A DNA stretch of 64,000 bases, taken from the NCBI RefSeq assembly GCF_025370935.1, contig NC_133497.1:62001-126000 (forward strand), in the 5' to 3' direction. Position numbers and translations under genes: made by a program. A model generated the notes under the pieces. The model saw only the letters and a program-made list of their open reading frames with translations. It did not search any database and was not told where the DNA came from. This document shows, in pieces, positions 32,396 through 43,754 of this stretch. This DNA comes from Choristoneura fumiferana (taxonomy: Eukaryota; Arthropoda; Insecta; Lepidoptera; Tortricidae). The first letter of the stretch is position 1. Every line of letters begins with the position of its first letter.

Positions 32396-32869
32396 CAATA
32401 GAAACACTTCATTTACCCGGCTTCGCGCCGCTCAGCTGTTTCCACCAGAGCTGTGCTGTGCGAGGATAAGTAAATGAAGCGTTTCTATTGGTTCATTGAA
32501 AACGGTTCTCTAATTTTTTCGCAGAGAATTGTTTCGCCGAATATTACTTCCCAACCGACTTTTCGCATAATTTCATTTCGCCGATCATCGCCAACTTATT
32601 AAAATGTTTAGTTTTATTACCCAACCTCACAGTTACCAACTGTACGTTTGGCCTGTTTGTTATAAAGTCACTTTTCAAAATGCCAACTTTCGGTTAGTAG
32701 AATGAATGTTTTGTTTGGCGTAATATTCATTCCGTTGTACAACGTTTCCCAAATGTTTTATTGAATAAGGGTTCCGTTTCGTAGACAGGTAGACAATAGG
32801 CGATCTTATCGCTAAAAAGCGATCTCTTCCAGACAACCAATTACTCAGAAATTAATAAATATGAACAGA

Positions 32870-33165
32870 CTAATGCCTGTCCTTCTCTCTATCTGTCTGT
32901 CCGACTATCTGTCTGTCTGTGTCTGCCCGTCTGTCTGTCCGTCTGTCTGTCCTTCTATCTGTCTGTCCGTCTGCCTGTTCTTCTGTCTGTCCTTCTCTCT
33001 GTCTGTCCGTCTGCCTGTTCTTCTGTCTGTCCTTCTGTCTGTACGACTACCTGTCTGTCTGTCTGGGTGTGTGTGTGTGTGTGTGTGTGTGTGTCTGTGT
33101 GTCTGTCTGTCTGTGTGTCTGTCTGTGTGTGTGTGTGTGTGTCTGTCCCTCTCTGTGTAGTGTGT
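32870..33165. repeat. Microsatellite (CTGT)n with CCGT and GT tracts
   Basis: Long runs of 'ctgtctgtccgt' pass into (GT)n. It lies immediately inside intron 5 of the minus-strand gene, 20 bp from the exon 5 donor. The second version (61375-61660) differs in unit composition, as expected for such a tract. Confidence 0.85.
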
Positions 33166-33183
33166 AGTGTGTAGTGTACTGAC

Positions 33184-33297
33184 CGGCGGCGGCGGCGGCC
33201 CGCAGGCGGCTGACCTGTTGCGGGGGCAGCGCGAGGCGCCCCAGGGACGGCAGCACGTAGCGGAGGTAGCGGTTGCGGAGCGAGTGCCACGAACGAT
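33184..33297 (-). CDS. RAP1-like Myb-domain protein, exon 5 (third helix of the Myb domain)
   Basis: The acceptor 'attgtacag' precedes 33297 and the donor GTCAGT starts at 33183. The exon is 114 nt, phase 1 in and out. It encodes DRSWHSLRNRYLRYVLPSLG, which matches the recognition-helix part of RAP1 Myb domains (pattern SWxSLxxRYLxxL), then a Gln/Ala-rich end. Together with exon 4 it completes the domain. The second version (61679-61791) lacks one C in 'gctgcccccgc' and is out of frame, so this version is the better one. Confidence 0.75.
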
Positions 33298-33334
33298 CTG
33301 TACAATTACGACAATGGTCACTAACACGGAAAAC

Positions 33335-33985
33335 CGGCCAAGAGCGTGTCGGACACGCCCGAAATAGGGTTCCGTAGCCATTACGAAAAAAATAACTAAT
33401 ATCTTTCTAAGGATTTCGTATTTTATACGGAATCTTCCTAGTTTAGGTATATTTTATACCTTAGGCTGCTATTTAAGAGTAAAACTACTAATAATTCTCA
33501 AGCAAACTTAGCCGTTATAGTTTCCTTGAAAGTTTGATATACTTACTACCATCCTGATTTTTTTCAAATTTTTCCACCCACCGGTTTAGATTTTAGAGGG
33601 GGGGGGGGGACGCTCGATTTTAATGAAAATTTGCACTTTAAAGTTGAATATTTCGCAAACAAATCGCTGAATCGAAAAATCGTTTTAGCAAACCCCTAAT
33701 GGTTTTAAAAGACCTATCCAACGATATCCCACACTATAGGGTTGGGTGAGAAAAAAAAATCACCCCCACTTTACGTCTATGGGAGGTACCGTAAAAAAAA
33801 ATTTTTTTTGTCTTTTATTGTACCATTTTGTCGGCATAGTTTACATATATATCCATGCAACATTAGAGCTTTCTAGCATTGATAGTCCCTGAGCAAAGCC
33901 GCGGACGACGGACAGAGGCAGACAGACAGACATGGCGAAACTATAAGGGTTCCTTTTTTGCCATTTTGGCTCCGGAAGCCTAAAA
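33335..33985 (+). mobile_element. Repeat bounded by 'gggttccgtagccattacg', + orientation
   Basis: It runs from 'agagcgtgtcggacacgccc' to 'ccattttggctccggaagcc', with 'tttgcaaacc'-type AT sequence and a G-run inside. An inverted relative is at 34545-35220. No coding capacity is visible. Confidence 0.55.
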
Positions 33986-34189
33986 AGACCCTAAAGGTTA
34001 CTAAAGTGGCCCTGTGAATGACACAGAATAATTTGTATGCCGCCGTATAGTTCCCACCTACAATTTATTTAACTTCACATACTTTTATACTGCCCTAAGC
34101 CGAAAGGCGATATCTCAAAAAAAAAATACTTTTCTATCATTTGTACCATGTGATGCAGAATGTTTTAAGCTACACAATAGTATTAATTC

Positions 34190-34410
34190 ATCATCATCAT
34201 CATCATCCCAGCCTATACACGTCCCACTGCTGGGCACAGGCCTCCTCTCAGAACAAGAGGGCTTGGGCCATAGTTCCCACGCGGGCCCACTGCGGATTGG
34301 GAACTTCGTACGCACCATTGAATCGCTTTGCAGGTTTGTGCAGGTTTCCTCACGATGTTTTCCTTCACCGCAAAGCTCGTGGTAAATTTCAAATGTCATT
34401 CCGCACATGA
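34190..34410 (+). repeat. 'Cccactgctgggcacagg' repeat
   Basis: It carries the family core from 'catcatcatcccagcctata' to 'tttccttcaccgcaaagctc', the longest member in the window. It is duplicated at 62670-62895. Confidence 0.75.
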
Positions 34411-34544
34411 ATTTCGAAAAACTCAGGGGTATTAATTACCTACTCATAAGTGTTTTTTTTTTAGATAGCACCTTCTGGCTTAGGAAGGCGGTATACGTTA
34501 AAATAATCAATCAGGTCTTTATTGTGAGAAATAAAGCAAGTTTT

Positions 34545-35220
34545 TAGGGTTGCGGAGCCAAAATGGCGAAAACGGAACCCTTATAATTTCGTCAAGTCCG
34601 TCTGTCTGTCTGTCCGTCCGTCCGTATGTCACAGGCATTTTACTCGAAAATTACAAGATGTATATCAATGAAATTTGGAGTACAGATGTCTTGTCAAAGC
34701 CGCTATTTAGTTTTGTAGTTAAATTACAAAAATAAATATTTATAGGGGGGCACTCCATATACACGTAACAAAAATTGTTTTTTTTTTTAACAGATCAACG
34801 TGTGGCACATAGTTCGACAGCTCTTTTGAAAAGATAGTAAGGTTTCTCTAAAACTTTTTTCATTAGGTAAGTGAAGATTTCCGGAAATAATCGTAGTAGT
34901 AGTAGCAAAAATTGTGTCCCCCCCCCTCTATCTTGTAAACCGTTTGTCCAAAAAATATGCAAAAATATGGAAAGGTAACGCTTAATAAATACTTTCAACG
35001 AAAATTGCTTTCAACATGATCGGATATACCGTTTTTGAGTTATTGCCGAAAAACTGCGCTTCTCAACAAAAGTGCCGTGAAGATACGCTCTTTTTCAGGT
35101 AATAGATTTTAAGACTGTAGTAAGTGTTTTAATTGTGTTATAACGCACATAATATTACTTGTTTTTTTTTCGTAATGGCTACGGAACCCTATCTTGGGCG
35201 TGTCCGGCACGCTCTTGTTG
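34545..35220 (-). mobile_element. Repeat bounded by 'gggttccgtagccattacg', - orientation
   Basis: It is the inverted relative of 33335-33985, starting 'gcggagccaaaatggcgaaa' and ending 'gtaatggctacggaacccta' and 'gtgtccggcacgctctt'. The two together form a widely spaced inverted repeat within intron 4. Confidence 0.55.
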
Positions 35221-35289
35221 TGTTTTAATCAAGAGTTGCATGATTAAATTACATTTCAACAAAAAATAAATCACATTTTTAGTTTCTAC

Positions 35290-35530
35290 TTAGGTTAGGT
35301 TAGGTTTTGCAGGTGGTAGGACCTTGTGCAAGGTCCGCCCGGATTGCTACCACCATCTTGCTCGCTAATCCTGCCGTGAAGCAGCAGTGCTTGCACTGTT
35401 GTGTTTCGGCGTGGAGAGTAAGACAGCCGGTGAAATTACTGGCACTTGAGGTATCCCATCTTGGCCTCTAGGTTGGCAACGCATCTCTTACCATCAGGAG
35501 ACCCACTTGCTCAGTTGCCATCCAGTAGAA
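35290..35530 (+). repeat. 'Cttaccatcaggaga' family repeat
   Basis: It starts after three TTAGG units (35291-35306), continues 'caaggtccgcccggattgct' and 'cttaccatcaggagacccac', and ends in A-rich sequence. About 30 bp around 'gcaataccc' is missing here. Confidence 0.65.
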
Positions 35531-35656
35531 TAAAAAAAAAGGTATTAATTATGGCGAATATTCAGGTCGGTAAAAAAAAAATTTTTTTAACCCATGTTCG
35601 GCCTGTCTCTAGTTACTGAGCCGTTCACTGCGGAACCGCCCTCGTGTACCACTCAC

Positions 35657-35805
35657 CCTGGCCAGTGATCCGCTTGTAGTCGGCCTGCAGTTCCCGCCAG
35701 AGCGCGTTCCCGTTGACCCTCCGCTCGCGGTCCCCCGTCGACACCCAGGCCACGATGGCGTGGTCCTCCAGACTGGTGTACTCGCGCCCCGGCGGTACGC
35801 TCGAC
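35657..35805 (-). CDS. RAP1-like Myb-domain protein, exon 4 (first two helices of the Myb domain)
   Basis: The acceptor 'cttgtgtag' precedes 35805 and the donor GTGAGT starts at 35656. The 149-nt exon enters in phase 2 and leaves in phase 1, matching exons 3 and 5. It encodes GREYTSLEDHAIVAWVSTGD followed by RRVNGNALWRELQ. Acidic ED before the first helix and the GNALW motif are characteristic of the RAP1/TERF2IP Myb domain. The likely role is in a telomere or chromatin complex, inferred from the domain alone. The intron between exons 4 and 5 falls just before the third helix. Confidence 0.75.
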
Positions 35806-36329
35806 CTACACAAGTTAATTGGTAATAGTAAATTTTTTTTCGCTTCTCATGCTCTTACAATGTTACTTTAGTCTCTGCGTATCGGGACTAAAGCTCCTTT
35901 TTATTCTCTAGGGATTAAAGTTTTTTTTTAAATTAAGTTGGAAGCCCCTAAACAGGTGGTTGTGAACAGAGGATTTTTAGGGCGTGAAAATAACCTCAAA
36001 ATGGCAACTGTGCAAAAATATTTAAAAAAAAACTATTTAATTTCGTGAAACACAATTCATGATTAAGAATATGAATCTATTCCATTATATTAAGGATTAA
36101 TTCATTTTTTTATGCATAGTCCAATTAGTTTTTAAATAGTTTTCAATTTTGAAACTGTTCGCTAAATATGCAAGCATTTAAAGCACCACTTCAAACAAAT
36201 AAAAGAAAAGAAAATACCGCGAAACAATTTTTTTTGCCTGTCCATTAGTCGAGCGTACGTTTTTAAAAATAACATTGTAATTTTGAACAGAACATTGTTT
36301 TTCCTCGCATTCAAAGTGAAAAGAAGAGT

Positions 36330-36620
36330 GTTTAACGCGAGACTAGACAACCATAATGCCACGTACTCGAACTATAGCCACCCTCGCTCTGCTCGGGTGG
36401 CTAAATATCTCGTGTCATTATGGCATGTTTTAGTCCCTTGTTGAACAATCTACTATTATTTTGTATTATTTAATAATTAATGTTTTAAACTTTCGTGATT
36501 TTCACTCATAGTCAAAATACCACAAACGGGACTTATCACGCTAAAACACACGAGTAATATTTACCTCGACGTGTCGACCACATTACAGTTGCCGTGGTCA
36601 CGAGTAGACTGAAGTGTTGA
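36330..36620. repeat. Two repeats: 'ccaccctcg' palindrome and 'acgtcgaggtaaata' element (minus)
   Basis: 36330-36460 has 'gccaccctcgctctgctcgg' and ends 'caatctactatt'. 36480-36620 is the inverse of the 13010-13185 repeat ('cacaaacgggacttatcacg', 'tttacctcgacgtg'). A small partner of the latter is at 37280-37345. The segments 35806-36330 and 36621-36815 show no gene. Confidence 0.55.
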
Positions 36621-36814
36621 GTGTCAAGTCTGCCTAGCAGCGCGAGTCCTTCGAACTACCCGCACTTGGTCACTTTTATTAGTCACCCCATCACACCGAC
36701 ACACAACACTAACAACGTCCGATCGTCCCTCCGAACATTCATCCCGACGCCGACACTTATTTATAACAGGATTCCATGAAGACGAAAGCTTATATCCAAT
36801 ATAAGCTTATATCC

Positions 36815-37075
36815 TTGTGCAAGGTCCGCCCGGATTGCTACCACCATCTTGCTCGCTAATCCTGTCGTGAAGCAGCAGTGCTTGCACTGTTGTGTTTCGG
36901 CGTGGAGAGTAAGACAGCCGGCGAAATAACTGGCACTTGAGGTATTCCATCTTAGGCCTCTAGGTTGGCAACGCATCTGCAATACCCTGGTGTTGCAGTT
37001 GTCTATGGGCGGTGGTGATCTCTTACCATCAGGAGACCCACTTGCTCGTTTGCCATCCAGTCGAAAAAAAAAAAA
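36815..37075 (+). repeat. 'Cttaccatcaggaga' family repeat
   Basis: It holds the full family core from 'gcaaggtccgcccggattgc' to 'cttgctcgtttgccatccag' with an A-rich end. Confidence 0.7.
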
Positions 37076-37365
37076 CCCAGTTTTTTATTTCAATCGCTTC
37101 ACGTACCATTCTTGAGTAGAAATGACGTTCCGTGGAGAGGATTTTAGGATTGTGAAGCTCAATCCAGTGGTCTGGTCCTGACCCCAATAAATAATCGGCT
37201 ATGGCTGACTTATTCACTGGGCGATTTTTAACAGCTGCAATATGTTCCTTGACCCTCTCAGCTATTAAGCTGTAATGTGGTCGAAACGTCGAGGTAAATA
37301 TTACTCGTGTGTTTTAGCGTGGTAAGTCCCGTTTGTAGTATTTTGAGTATTTAATAGTTATTTTT

Positions 37366-37625
37366 TCTCAGAGAATTAGGAAGTTGAAGTGGCAGTGGGC
37401 TGGTCATATCTGTCGAAGAACCGACTGCCGCTGGAGTTAACGAGTTGTTGAGTGGAGACCGCGTCTTGGCAAACATATGTGTGGGACGCCCTCCAGCCAG
37501 GTGGAGTGACGATCTGCGGAAAGCTGCTGGTAGAAGCTGGATGCGTCTAGCCGAGGACAGGGCGCAGCGCTCTTTGGGGGAGGCCTATGTCCAGCAGTGG
37601 ACTGCTATGGGTTGATGAAGATGAT
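37366..37625 (+). mobile_element. LINE 3' coding remnant
   Basis: Translated with small shifts it gives KLKWQWAGHICRR, then a GRP-x-x-RW-x-DD like stretch, then RLAEDRAQRS and GEAYVQQWTAMG. This is the C-terminal end of endonuclease/reverse transcriptase LINEs, as at 2500-2798 and 53632-54000. It contains stops and frameshifts and is dead. Confidence 0.7.
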
Positions 37626-37689
37626 GACTTTTTTTAGGGTTCCATAGCCACAATGGCAAAAACGGAATGCTTCAAATAATTAATTTAAT

Positions 37690-38010
37690 CAGGCGTTACT
37701 TTGCGAAGGTCCATATCAATGAACAAAAATCATTTCTTTGCTATCCGCGACCTTATGATAGCTATAGACTACCAGATGTTAGACTCAACATGATGGTGTA
37801 TGGTTGTGTTGCGCAGAAGATGAGCTCTGGTTGTGTTCGAAACGCATCTGTATTGTGCTGGTGGTGATAGATGGGTTTATGTGATTTGTGTGTGTCCTTA
37901 CAGTGTGGAGGTGGAGGAACTGCATGAACACGTGTATCTTGCATAAACTTAGCTATCATAAGGTCGCAGAAGAGCAAAGAAATTATTTTAGTTCATTAAT
38001 ACTATTTAAT
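37690..38010. mobile_element. MITE with about 45-bp terminal inverted repeats
   Basis: The left end 'tccgcgaccttatgatagct' is answered by 'agctatcataaggtcgca' on the right, extending outward to 'caatgaacaaaaat' and 'attttagttcattaa'. A lone left end of the family is at 40305-40370. Confidence 0.6.
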
Positions 38011-38139
38011 ACCTATTTATTTTGGCATGAATTCAAAATAGTCAATTTATGTGGATGACTTTTCATTTGTACCGAAAGACAATAAATCGAATAATTCCTT
38101 CTTTTCAAGTTATTTAAAACACTAAAACATATTACTCAC

Positions 38140-39864
38140 GCTCTAATTTTCACAGGCTGCGCCGTCATGCTTCTGACAACGGCCGACTTCATCTTCTCAA
38201 CTCTTTCATCGACCTTTCCTTCTTCAACTTTGCCTTTCTTGGTCTTCTTCAAATTAGCTTTTCCCGCATTCCGCTCTGTCTCTTTCGCAGCTTTCTTTGG
38301 AGAGCTTCCTTTTTTTGACGTCACAAACGGACTATCACTAGAATCACTCCCTTTATTTTGCTCTTTAAGTGCTCTCACCGGGACTCTAACTCTATCAGAG
38401 GACCTAGTTCTTCTAACATCTTCTGAGCTAGCAGCTTGTACTGCATTACCTTCCTTATTTTCAGTGGATTTGTTCTGCTCTTTAAGAGGTCCCGGACCTC
38501 TGATAGAAGACCGAGTCGTCCTCTGCTCTTTCTCTGTCACAATACTGCTTGTAGTTTCTTTATCCCGTTCTGCGGCGCTCGCCCGTTGTTTCGACTTTCT
38601 TGCGAACTGTTCTCTGACCTTCCTTTTGAATTCTGTGTCGGAGTCAGTCGTGTCCTTCGAGCTGTCTTCATTCAGAGCTGGCTTAGGTATATTACGCGGC
38701 TTGATTCCACTTGAACGCGATGTAATGCTAGTAAAGTGTTCCTTATCATTGTTCCATAGTTTTCGCCTCTTTGGTTGGACAATATTCTCTTTATCCGTTT
38801 CAGAGTCCGCAGCCCTGGCTAGTTTGGTGCTGAGACGCATCCGGTATCTCTTCTCTGGCGTCACCTCAGCCACGCTGCGGAGCCCTAAATTCCTGGCAAA
38901 CTCTTTAAGAGACATCTTCTGCAGCAGCAGGTTCTCTAACGGCTTGCATCTCTCTATGGTCACTAGAGGATTCAACCTGTAGAACACCCTTTTCTTATAT
39001 TCTTCGTCGTTGTCGAATCTGTCTAGATCTCCGATCCCCCTTTTAGCGAGGTATCTCCTCAGCAGGATGACATCATCTTCATCGATCACCAGTTCTTTAG
39101 CTAGCTCAGAGCAGTTACTCTGCTTATCAGATTCTTCTGTTTCACTGACTCCCACTAGCAGCCGTGCCCCACCCCTCTTACTAACATTATTATTAGTTGC
39201 CTTTTTAGATTTCTGCTTGTGATCCTTGTTTGGGACCTGTTTGTTCTTAAGTTTTCTAGGTGACCTCACTTGCTCTTCACTAGAATCTCTATTTTCTACT
39301 TTATTATCTTTTCTAACTTTGGAGGCGGTGTTGCGAGTTGGACGTTTAGTTTCTTCTTCAGTGGTCGATTCAGCGCTGTCTATGATCAGTTTATCAAGTT
39401 TCTGTTTCTGCAACTTTTGCAATTTACTGTAGTCTCTATTTTCTATTTTATTATCGTTTCTAATTTTGGAGGCAGTGTTGCGCGACGGACGCTTGATTTC
39501 TTCTTCACTGCTCAATTCAACACTCTTTTCGACTAGTATTTTATGGTTTTGTTTCTGAATCTTTCGCAATTTACTCGAGTCTGCGTCTTCTATTTTATCT
39601 TTTCTTACTCTGGAGGCAGTGCTGCGTGTAGGACGCTGGGTTACTTCCTCACTGCTGGATTCAACATTCTCGTTGACCTGTTCATTGTGGGTCTGTTTTT
39701 GCAATGTCTTTTTGACGGGAGACTTGTCTAAACGTGTCTGGGGTGACTCATCGCTGTATATTATTCGTCGTTTGCGGGGCGAGACCGGGGCGGGGGGAAG
39801 GGGAGGGGCGGGCAGAGAGGGAAGGACCAGCTTGTCTCTGTAATCGTTGGCGTTCACGTCACAT
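38140..39864 (-). CDS. RAP1-like Myb-domain protein, exon 3 (large charged exon)
   Basis: The acceptor 'attattgcag' precedes 39864 and the donor GTGAGT begins at 38139. The 1725-nt exon enters and leaves in phase 2. It starts CDVNANDYRDKLVLPSLP, then has a long Lys/Glu/Ser-rich disordered region. That region contains three degenerate repeats of about 45 residues with the core RPTRNTASKVRKDNK (about nt 39280-39690). A possibly folded segment follows (DEDDVILLRRYLAKRGIGDL, FYRLNPLVTIERCKPLENLL, KEFARNLGLRSVAEV), then a basic tail with KKAAKETERNAGK. Many KR clusters fit a nuclear protein. No BRCT domain is apparent. Confidence 0.8.
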
Positions 39865-39884
39865 CTGCAATAATACAAAAAATC

Positions 39885-40149
39885 ATGACTCGAAACCTTA
39901 AGAAATTTCAAAATTTTATCCCTATCCCGCGGGAATATTGGAATAAACATACATATTCCAGACGTCCAGCTACCCACATACATACCAAATTTCATGACTC
40001 GAAGCCCAGCGGTTGTTATTTCGAGATTTTATCCCTATCCCGTGGGAATATCGGGATGAAAAGTAACCTATGTGCTATTCCAGACGTCCAGCTATCTACG
40101 TACCACATTTCATCCAAATGCGTCCAGCCGTTTTAGCGTGAAGGAGTAA

Positions 40150-40184
<35 letters not shown>

Positions 40185-40205
40185 TCGCATTTATAATATA
40201 AGTAG
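39885..40205 (+). repeat. RTE-derived repeat
   Basis: It shows 'ccctatcccgtgggaatatc' and 'aaatgcgtccagccgtttt', then an (AC)n microsatellite (40149-40185) and 'ctttcgcatttataatataa'. A partial second copy of the 'tatcccgcgggaatattgg' part lies at its front. Confidence 0.7.
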
Positions 40206-40216
40206 AACTACTTTAC

Positions 40217-40273
40217 CTGCTGTGGAGACAGCAGCCGTGGTGGCGGGCGCGCGAGTCGCGGTCGCGTCGGGAC
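40217..40273 (-). CDS. RAP1-like Myb-domain protein, exon 2 (57 nt)
   Basis: The acceptor 'tttgtttag' precedes 40273 and the donor GTAAAG starts at 40216. With phase 2 at both sides it reads SRRDRDSRARHHGCCLHS, an arginine-rich link between exons 1 and 3. It is called because both splice sites and both phases fit. It is short, so some doubt remains. Confidence 0.55.
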
Positions 40274-40377
40274 CTAAACAAATAATCACAAATTAATAAA
40301 TCATCGAATCAGGCGTTACTTCGCGGAGGTCCATATCAATAAACTAAAACAATTACTTTGCTTTGAAGGTAGAAAAA

Positions 40378-40830
40378 TAGTAGATTGTACAACAAGAGCA
40401 TAAAAGGAGCCATTTTACCCGAGGCGTTCATATAGCCACCCGAGCCGGTACGGCGAGGGTGGATAGACTACGGCGAGGGTGGATATGGGGTTTAACGCTC
40501 GAGTTTTACACTCTGCTTTTCACTTCGATGGCGAGGAAATGAAATAGCAACAGTGGGAACAATTGTTCACTTACTATTACTCATGCATTACTATATAATT
40601 ATATTTTTTTTACTTATTGATCTATATTGATTGATTTCATTGATTTTTAGTTTTATATAAATTAAAAAAATATGTAGAAACAATTTCGTTTTTGGCTGTT
40701 TACACATAATTACATTGTCTTAGACGAAGATTTTACTTTATGCACTAGAGCATAAAAAGTAATTTTATGCCACCTAGACCGAGCATAAACACGAACTTTA
40801 CGAGCATGAGAAGTGAAAAAAAAGTTTTTA
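40378..40830 (-). repeat. Interspersed repeat with 'ccaccctcgcc' palindrome
   Basis: It starts 'agtagattgtacaacaagag', has 'acggcgagggtggata' twice, and reaches the 'ttttatgccacctaga' region that matches 31360-31420 inverted. From 40831 to 41090 nothing further is seen. Confidence 0.6.
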
Positions 40831-41094
40831 TGATAAACCTAAAACAATGCACAACAAGTTAATATTCAATTTCATCATGATTACATTAAAAAGAAAAAAA
40901 ACATTAATGTTTAACTAACATCTGCCGTCTGGTAGTTTTGTGTTTAACTGCGTCAGATAACGACCTGCAGATCTTTACTTAATGACCATACTCAGTGACG
41001 TCAATTAACGATCAGTAATTAGGGCTACCGTTTTCGCGCTCACCAGTTGGCGCCACTGTAGACTGCCAAAACTAAAAGGAAGAAAATAAGTCTA

Positions 41095-41240
41095 GTGGTC
41101 TAGAACTCTATTAAGTAGCTAATTTAAAGTTCAACTGTCGGGACCCATTTCTAAGAGTTTTTGAGGGTCACGATTTAAATGGGTCCCGACTGTTAACCTT
41201 TAAATTAGCTACTTAATAGAGTTGTAGACCTTTTGGCAGT
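41095..41240. mobile_element. Palindromic element, about 145 bp
   Basis: The arms 'ctattaagtagctaatttaa' and its inverse, and the inner pair 'gtcgggacccattt' and 'aaatgggtcccgac', fold into one long imperfect hairpin. The stretch 41241-42360 after it has only short repeats (a copy of the 'gtagtcccgttttgttcgga' repeat at 41580-41680, also at 28190-28270) and no gene. Confidence 0.65.
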
Positions 41241-42364
41241 CGGGTTTTTTATGTGAAAACGGTAAATTGAAAGTATTATAACCATATATATTTAGAATGG
41301 GCTAATTATTAGCTTTCATTTGATACCCATATTGTTACAACACAAAATATATTTTTTCATTCCTCCGCCATATTTCTTTCGCAGACGCCATATTGAAATA
41401 TTATATAGCCTATGTCACTCCGACAGTTATGACGAATCCAATGATACCTCATATGTTAAAATCCGTCTAGCCATTTAGGCTGCAGCGAGGACCAAATAAA
41501 TTGACCTACATTCCCACATACATACATACATACATAAGCTCGAAAAACATTACCCTCCTTGGGGCAGTTGGGTAAAATATCGAGCATGCCACGTGTTGCG
41601 TAGTCCCGTTTTGTTCGGAAAAAAGGGAGGACAAAGGTTTCCGAAAGACAAAACTTTCTCAACACACACATTCATTGCCCCATTTATTAATAACCCTCCT
41701 TCGGGCAGTCGGGTAAAAAAGGTTTTGTATTGATATGAAACTAGATATATTATGTTAGAGGTACCTACTATTTTGATCGTTGTTATCATGTCAAGTAAGT
41801 ATAATTTGATATGCACTTGTCTACTTAGTACTTTGGTTTCAAAACGTACTAAGAGTCTATGACTTTGTAAAGGAATCAATTTAATAACTGATGAAGGTTT
41901 TCCTACCCCCACTGTACCATGTACTTACATATAAAGGGTCAGCCTTAGGGTTCTCAAGAAATACAGTTGTCTGACGCGCACAATTGTCACTTAACTGAAT
42001 GGCAGTGTAACCTAGTATAACTAACAAACACATTAGGGAGGTGATTAAGGCGGAGGGGGGAGTACGACTCAATTCTAAGCGTAATTAATGTTGTTTTAAT
42101 TACAATTAAAGTGTATTATTACTAACTTCACTTTTTGTCATATTTTTTTGGACGAACTGGCAGATTGACTTTCATATTTATAATATTTTATGCGATAATA
42201 GACGAGCGAGAAACAATAACTTAGAGAGACACTAGCAGCACACGCCGATCGAATGTTTTCGCCAAATATTCAGCTTTTGACTCGGCCAGGATACACCCAG
42301 AATATACTATTCTTTGCATGTGTACATGAATGAAACGTTTTTGTTTTCAATAATTTAATCAAAA

Positions 42365-42575
42365 TTAACAATGTTAACTTCTTTCTCTAGTAGTACAGTG
42401 TTCAGTTTACTAATACAGTTTTCACTAGTATAGTGTTCACTGACACATTTTTCACTAAGCAGTGTTCATTGGTACACTGTCCATTAGTACAGATTTCACT
42501 AGTACAGTTTTCGATAATACAGTTTTCTCGAGTATAGTATATATGTTTACTAGTACACTGCTTATTAGTAAAATT
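42365..42575. repeat. Degenerate tandem repeat 'actagtacagttttc', about 20-bp unit
   Basis: About ten drifting units with cores such as 'ttcactagtatagtg', 'cattagtacagatttc' and 'tttactagtacac' follow each other. Separate patches of the same unit occur at 42725-42775 and 43350-43460. A (GA)n run is at 42590-42609. The sequence between 42610 and 43340 has no convincing gene. Confidence 0.7.
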
Positions 42576-43754
42576 TTTACTAGTAAATATGAGAGAGAGA
42601 GAGAGAGATACTACACATATTCAACACACATAAAAATACATTAGATGGAAAAAATAAAAATAACATTGAATAGTATAAAGTGAACCCCACTCAGCATAGT
42701 GTTACGGCAAGCCGCAACGCTGTGTTTCATATGCATATAGTATAGTGTTACTAGTACAGTTTTAACTATGTAAGAAGGTATAGTGTCTTGTGTAATGTCT
42801 GTATGCTGTGTAGATGTGCATTGTGCAGGCTGAAAATCAGCGGTGAAGCATAGTCCGCACCGCACATGGTGAGCCTGAACCTTTTGCCTCATAGTCATAG
42901 CTGAGCATGTACCTTCTCATTAATACGTGTTTTTTTTATTAGCAATAATAGTTATTTGTGTCACAAGGGAGCAAAATGGTGTATTTACGGCGAGGGCGTA
43001 CATTGAATCCAGAATGTAGCGAAGGATTCTACAATAGAATCGGGATTCAAGTGTTAACGCCCCAGGTGAAAATAATGTTGCTCCCGATTAGCTCGTACAA
43101 CTTTTCACACCTAGCATTAAGAAACTTGAAAAAAAAAAAACTAAATATTATCAAAGAACAACCAGCATAGAAAATGGCGTGGCTTTACAATTATCAACTT
43201 CAAAAAATGGCATTTGCAATAAAACACTTAGAAAAGCCTTGAACAGAAAAAATGCACTTTGCTCCCTCTCGCCAGGGAGGAAAAGTTACTTTTCTGAAGG
43301 AGAGGTATGAAAATGTTTTTTCTTTCTTTCTTTCTTCAGTGTTCATCTTCATCAGCACAGTTTTCTCTAGTACAGTGTTCACTAGTATTTTCACCAGTAA
43401 ACTTTACTAGTACAATGTTCACTAAATCACTATAGTATCCTGTTTAATAGTACACTGTTCACTATTCCATGAGGGCATGATTAAATTTCATAAAGGCAGT
43501 GAGAAGAATAGATCTTATAACAGAAATAAAGAGTGCAATATAATTATTACAAGTTCCCATGCAAAAGTAACATTTAGTAAATTAAATTTGTGTCAACCTT
43601 TTGGTTCACACAAGTGAAGCCAATAGCTAGTTCACTATAGTTTTTATAGTAAGTAGTAAAAGTAATAATGCACAGCAGATGCACAATAGATGACGCTTAA
43701 ATGCTGTTCCTCAAATATATGTATTCGCATTAGCACATATTTACTTATTAAGTT

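Larger units (their letters stand above)
26367..35500. repeat. Block duplicated at 54851-64000 (first version)
   Basis: From 'tccgtttcgc' onward this 9.1-kb stretch is matched in order and orientation by the sequence after the N gap, with scattered one-base indels, small deletions and substitutions. It contains the last three exons of the minus-strand Myb-domain gene and many repeats. Exon 4 (35657-35805) lies just beyond the compared part. Confidence 0.9.

Noticed and set aside
32905..33381. Frame rich in R-H-T-D-R-Q-T on the minus strand (also 61385-61873) and C/S/V-rich frames on the plus strand
   Set aside because: They are translations of the CTGT/GT microsatellite joined to a real exon (33184-33297), not proteins in themselves.
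34115..34408. Minus frame with a D-rich run (also 62666-62854)
   Set aside because: It lies in the 'cccactgctgggcacagg' repeat with its CAT microsatellite, with no sign of coding selection.
38167..38982. 271-codon plus-strand frame
   Set aside because: It lies antisense to exon 3 of the RAP1-like gene, whose splice sites and phase fit. The plus frame is a Ser/Leu-rich mirror image.
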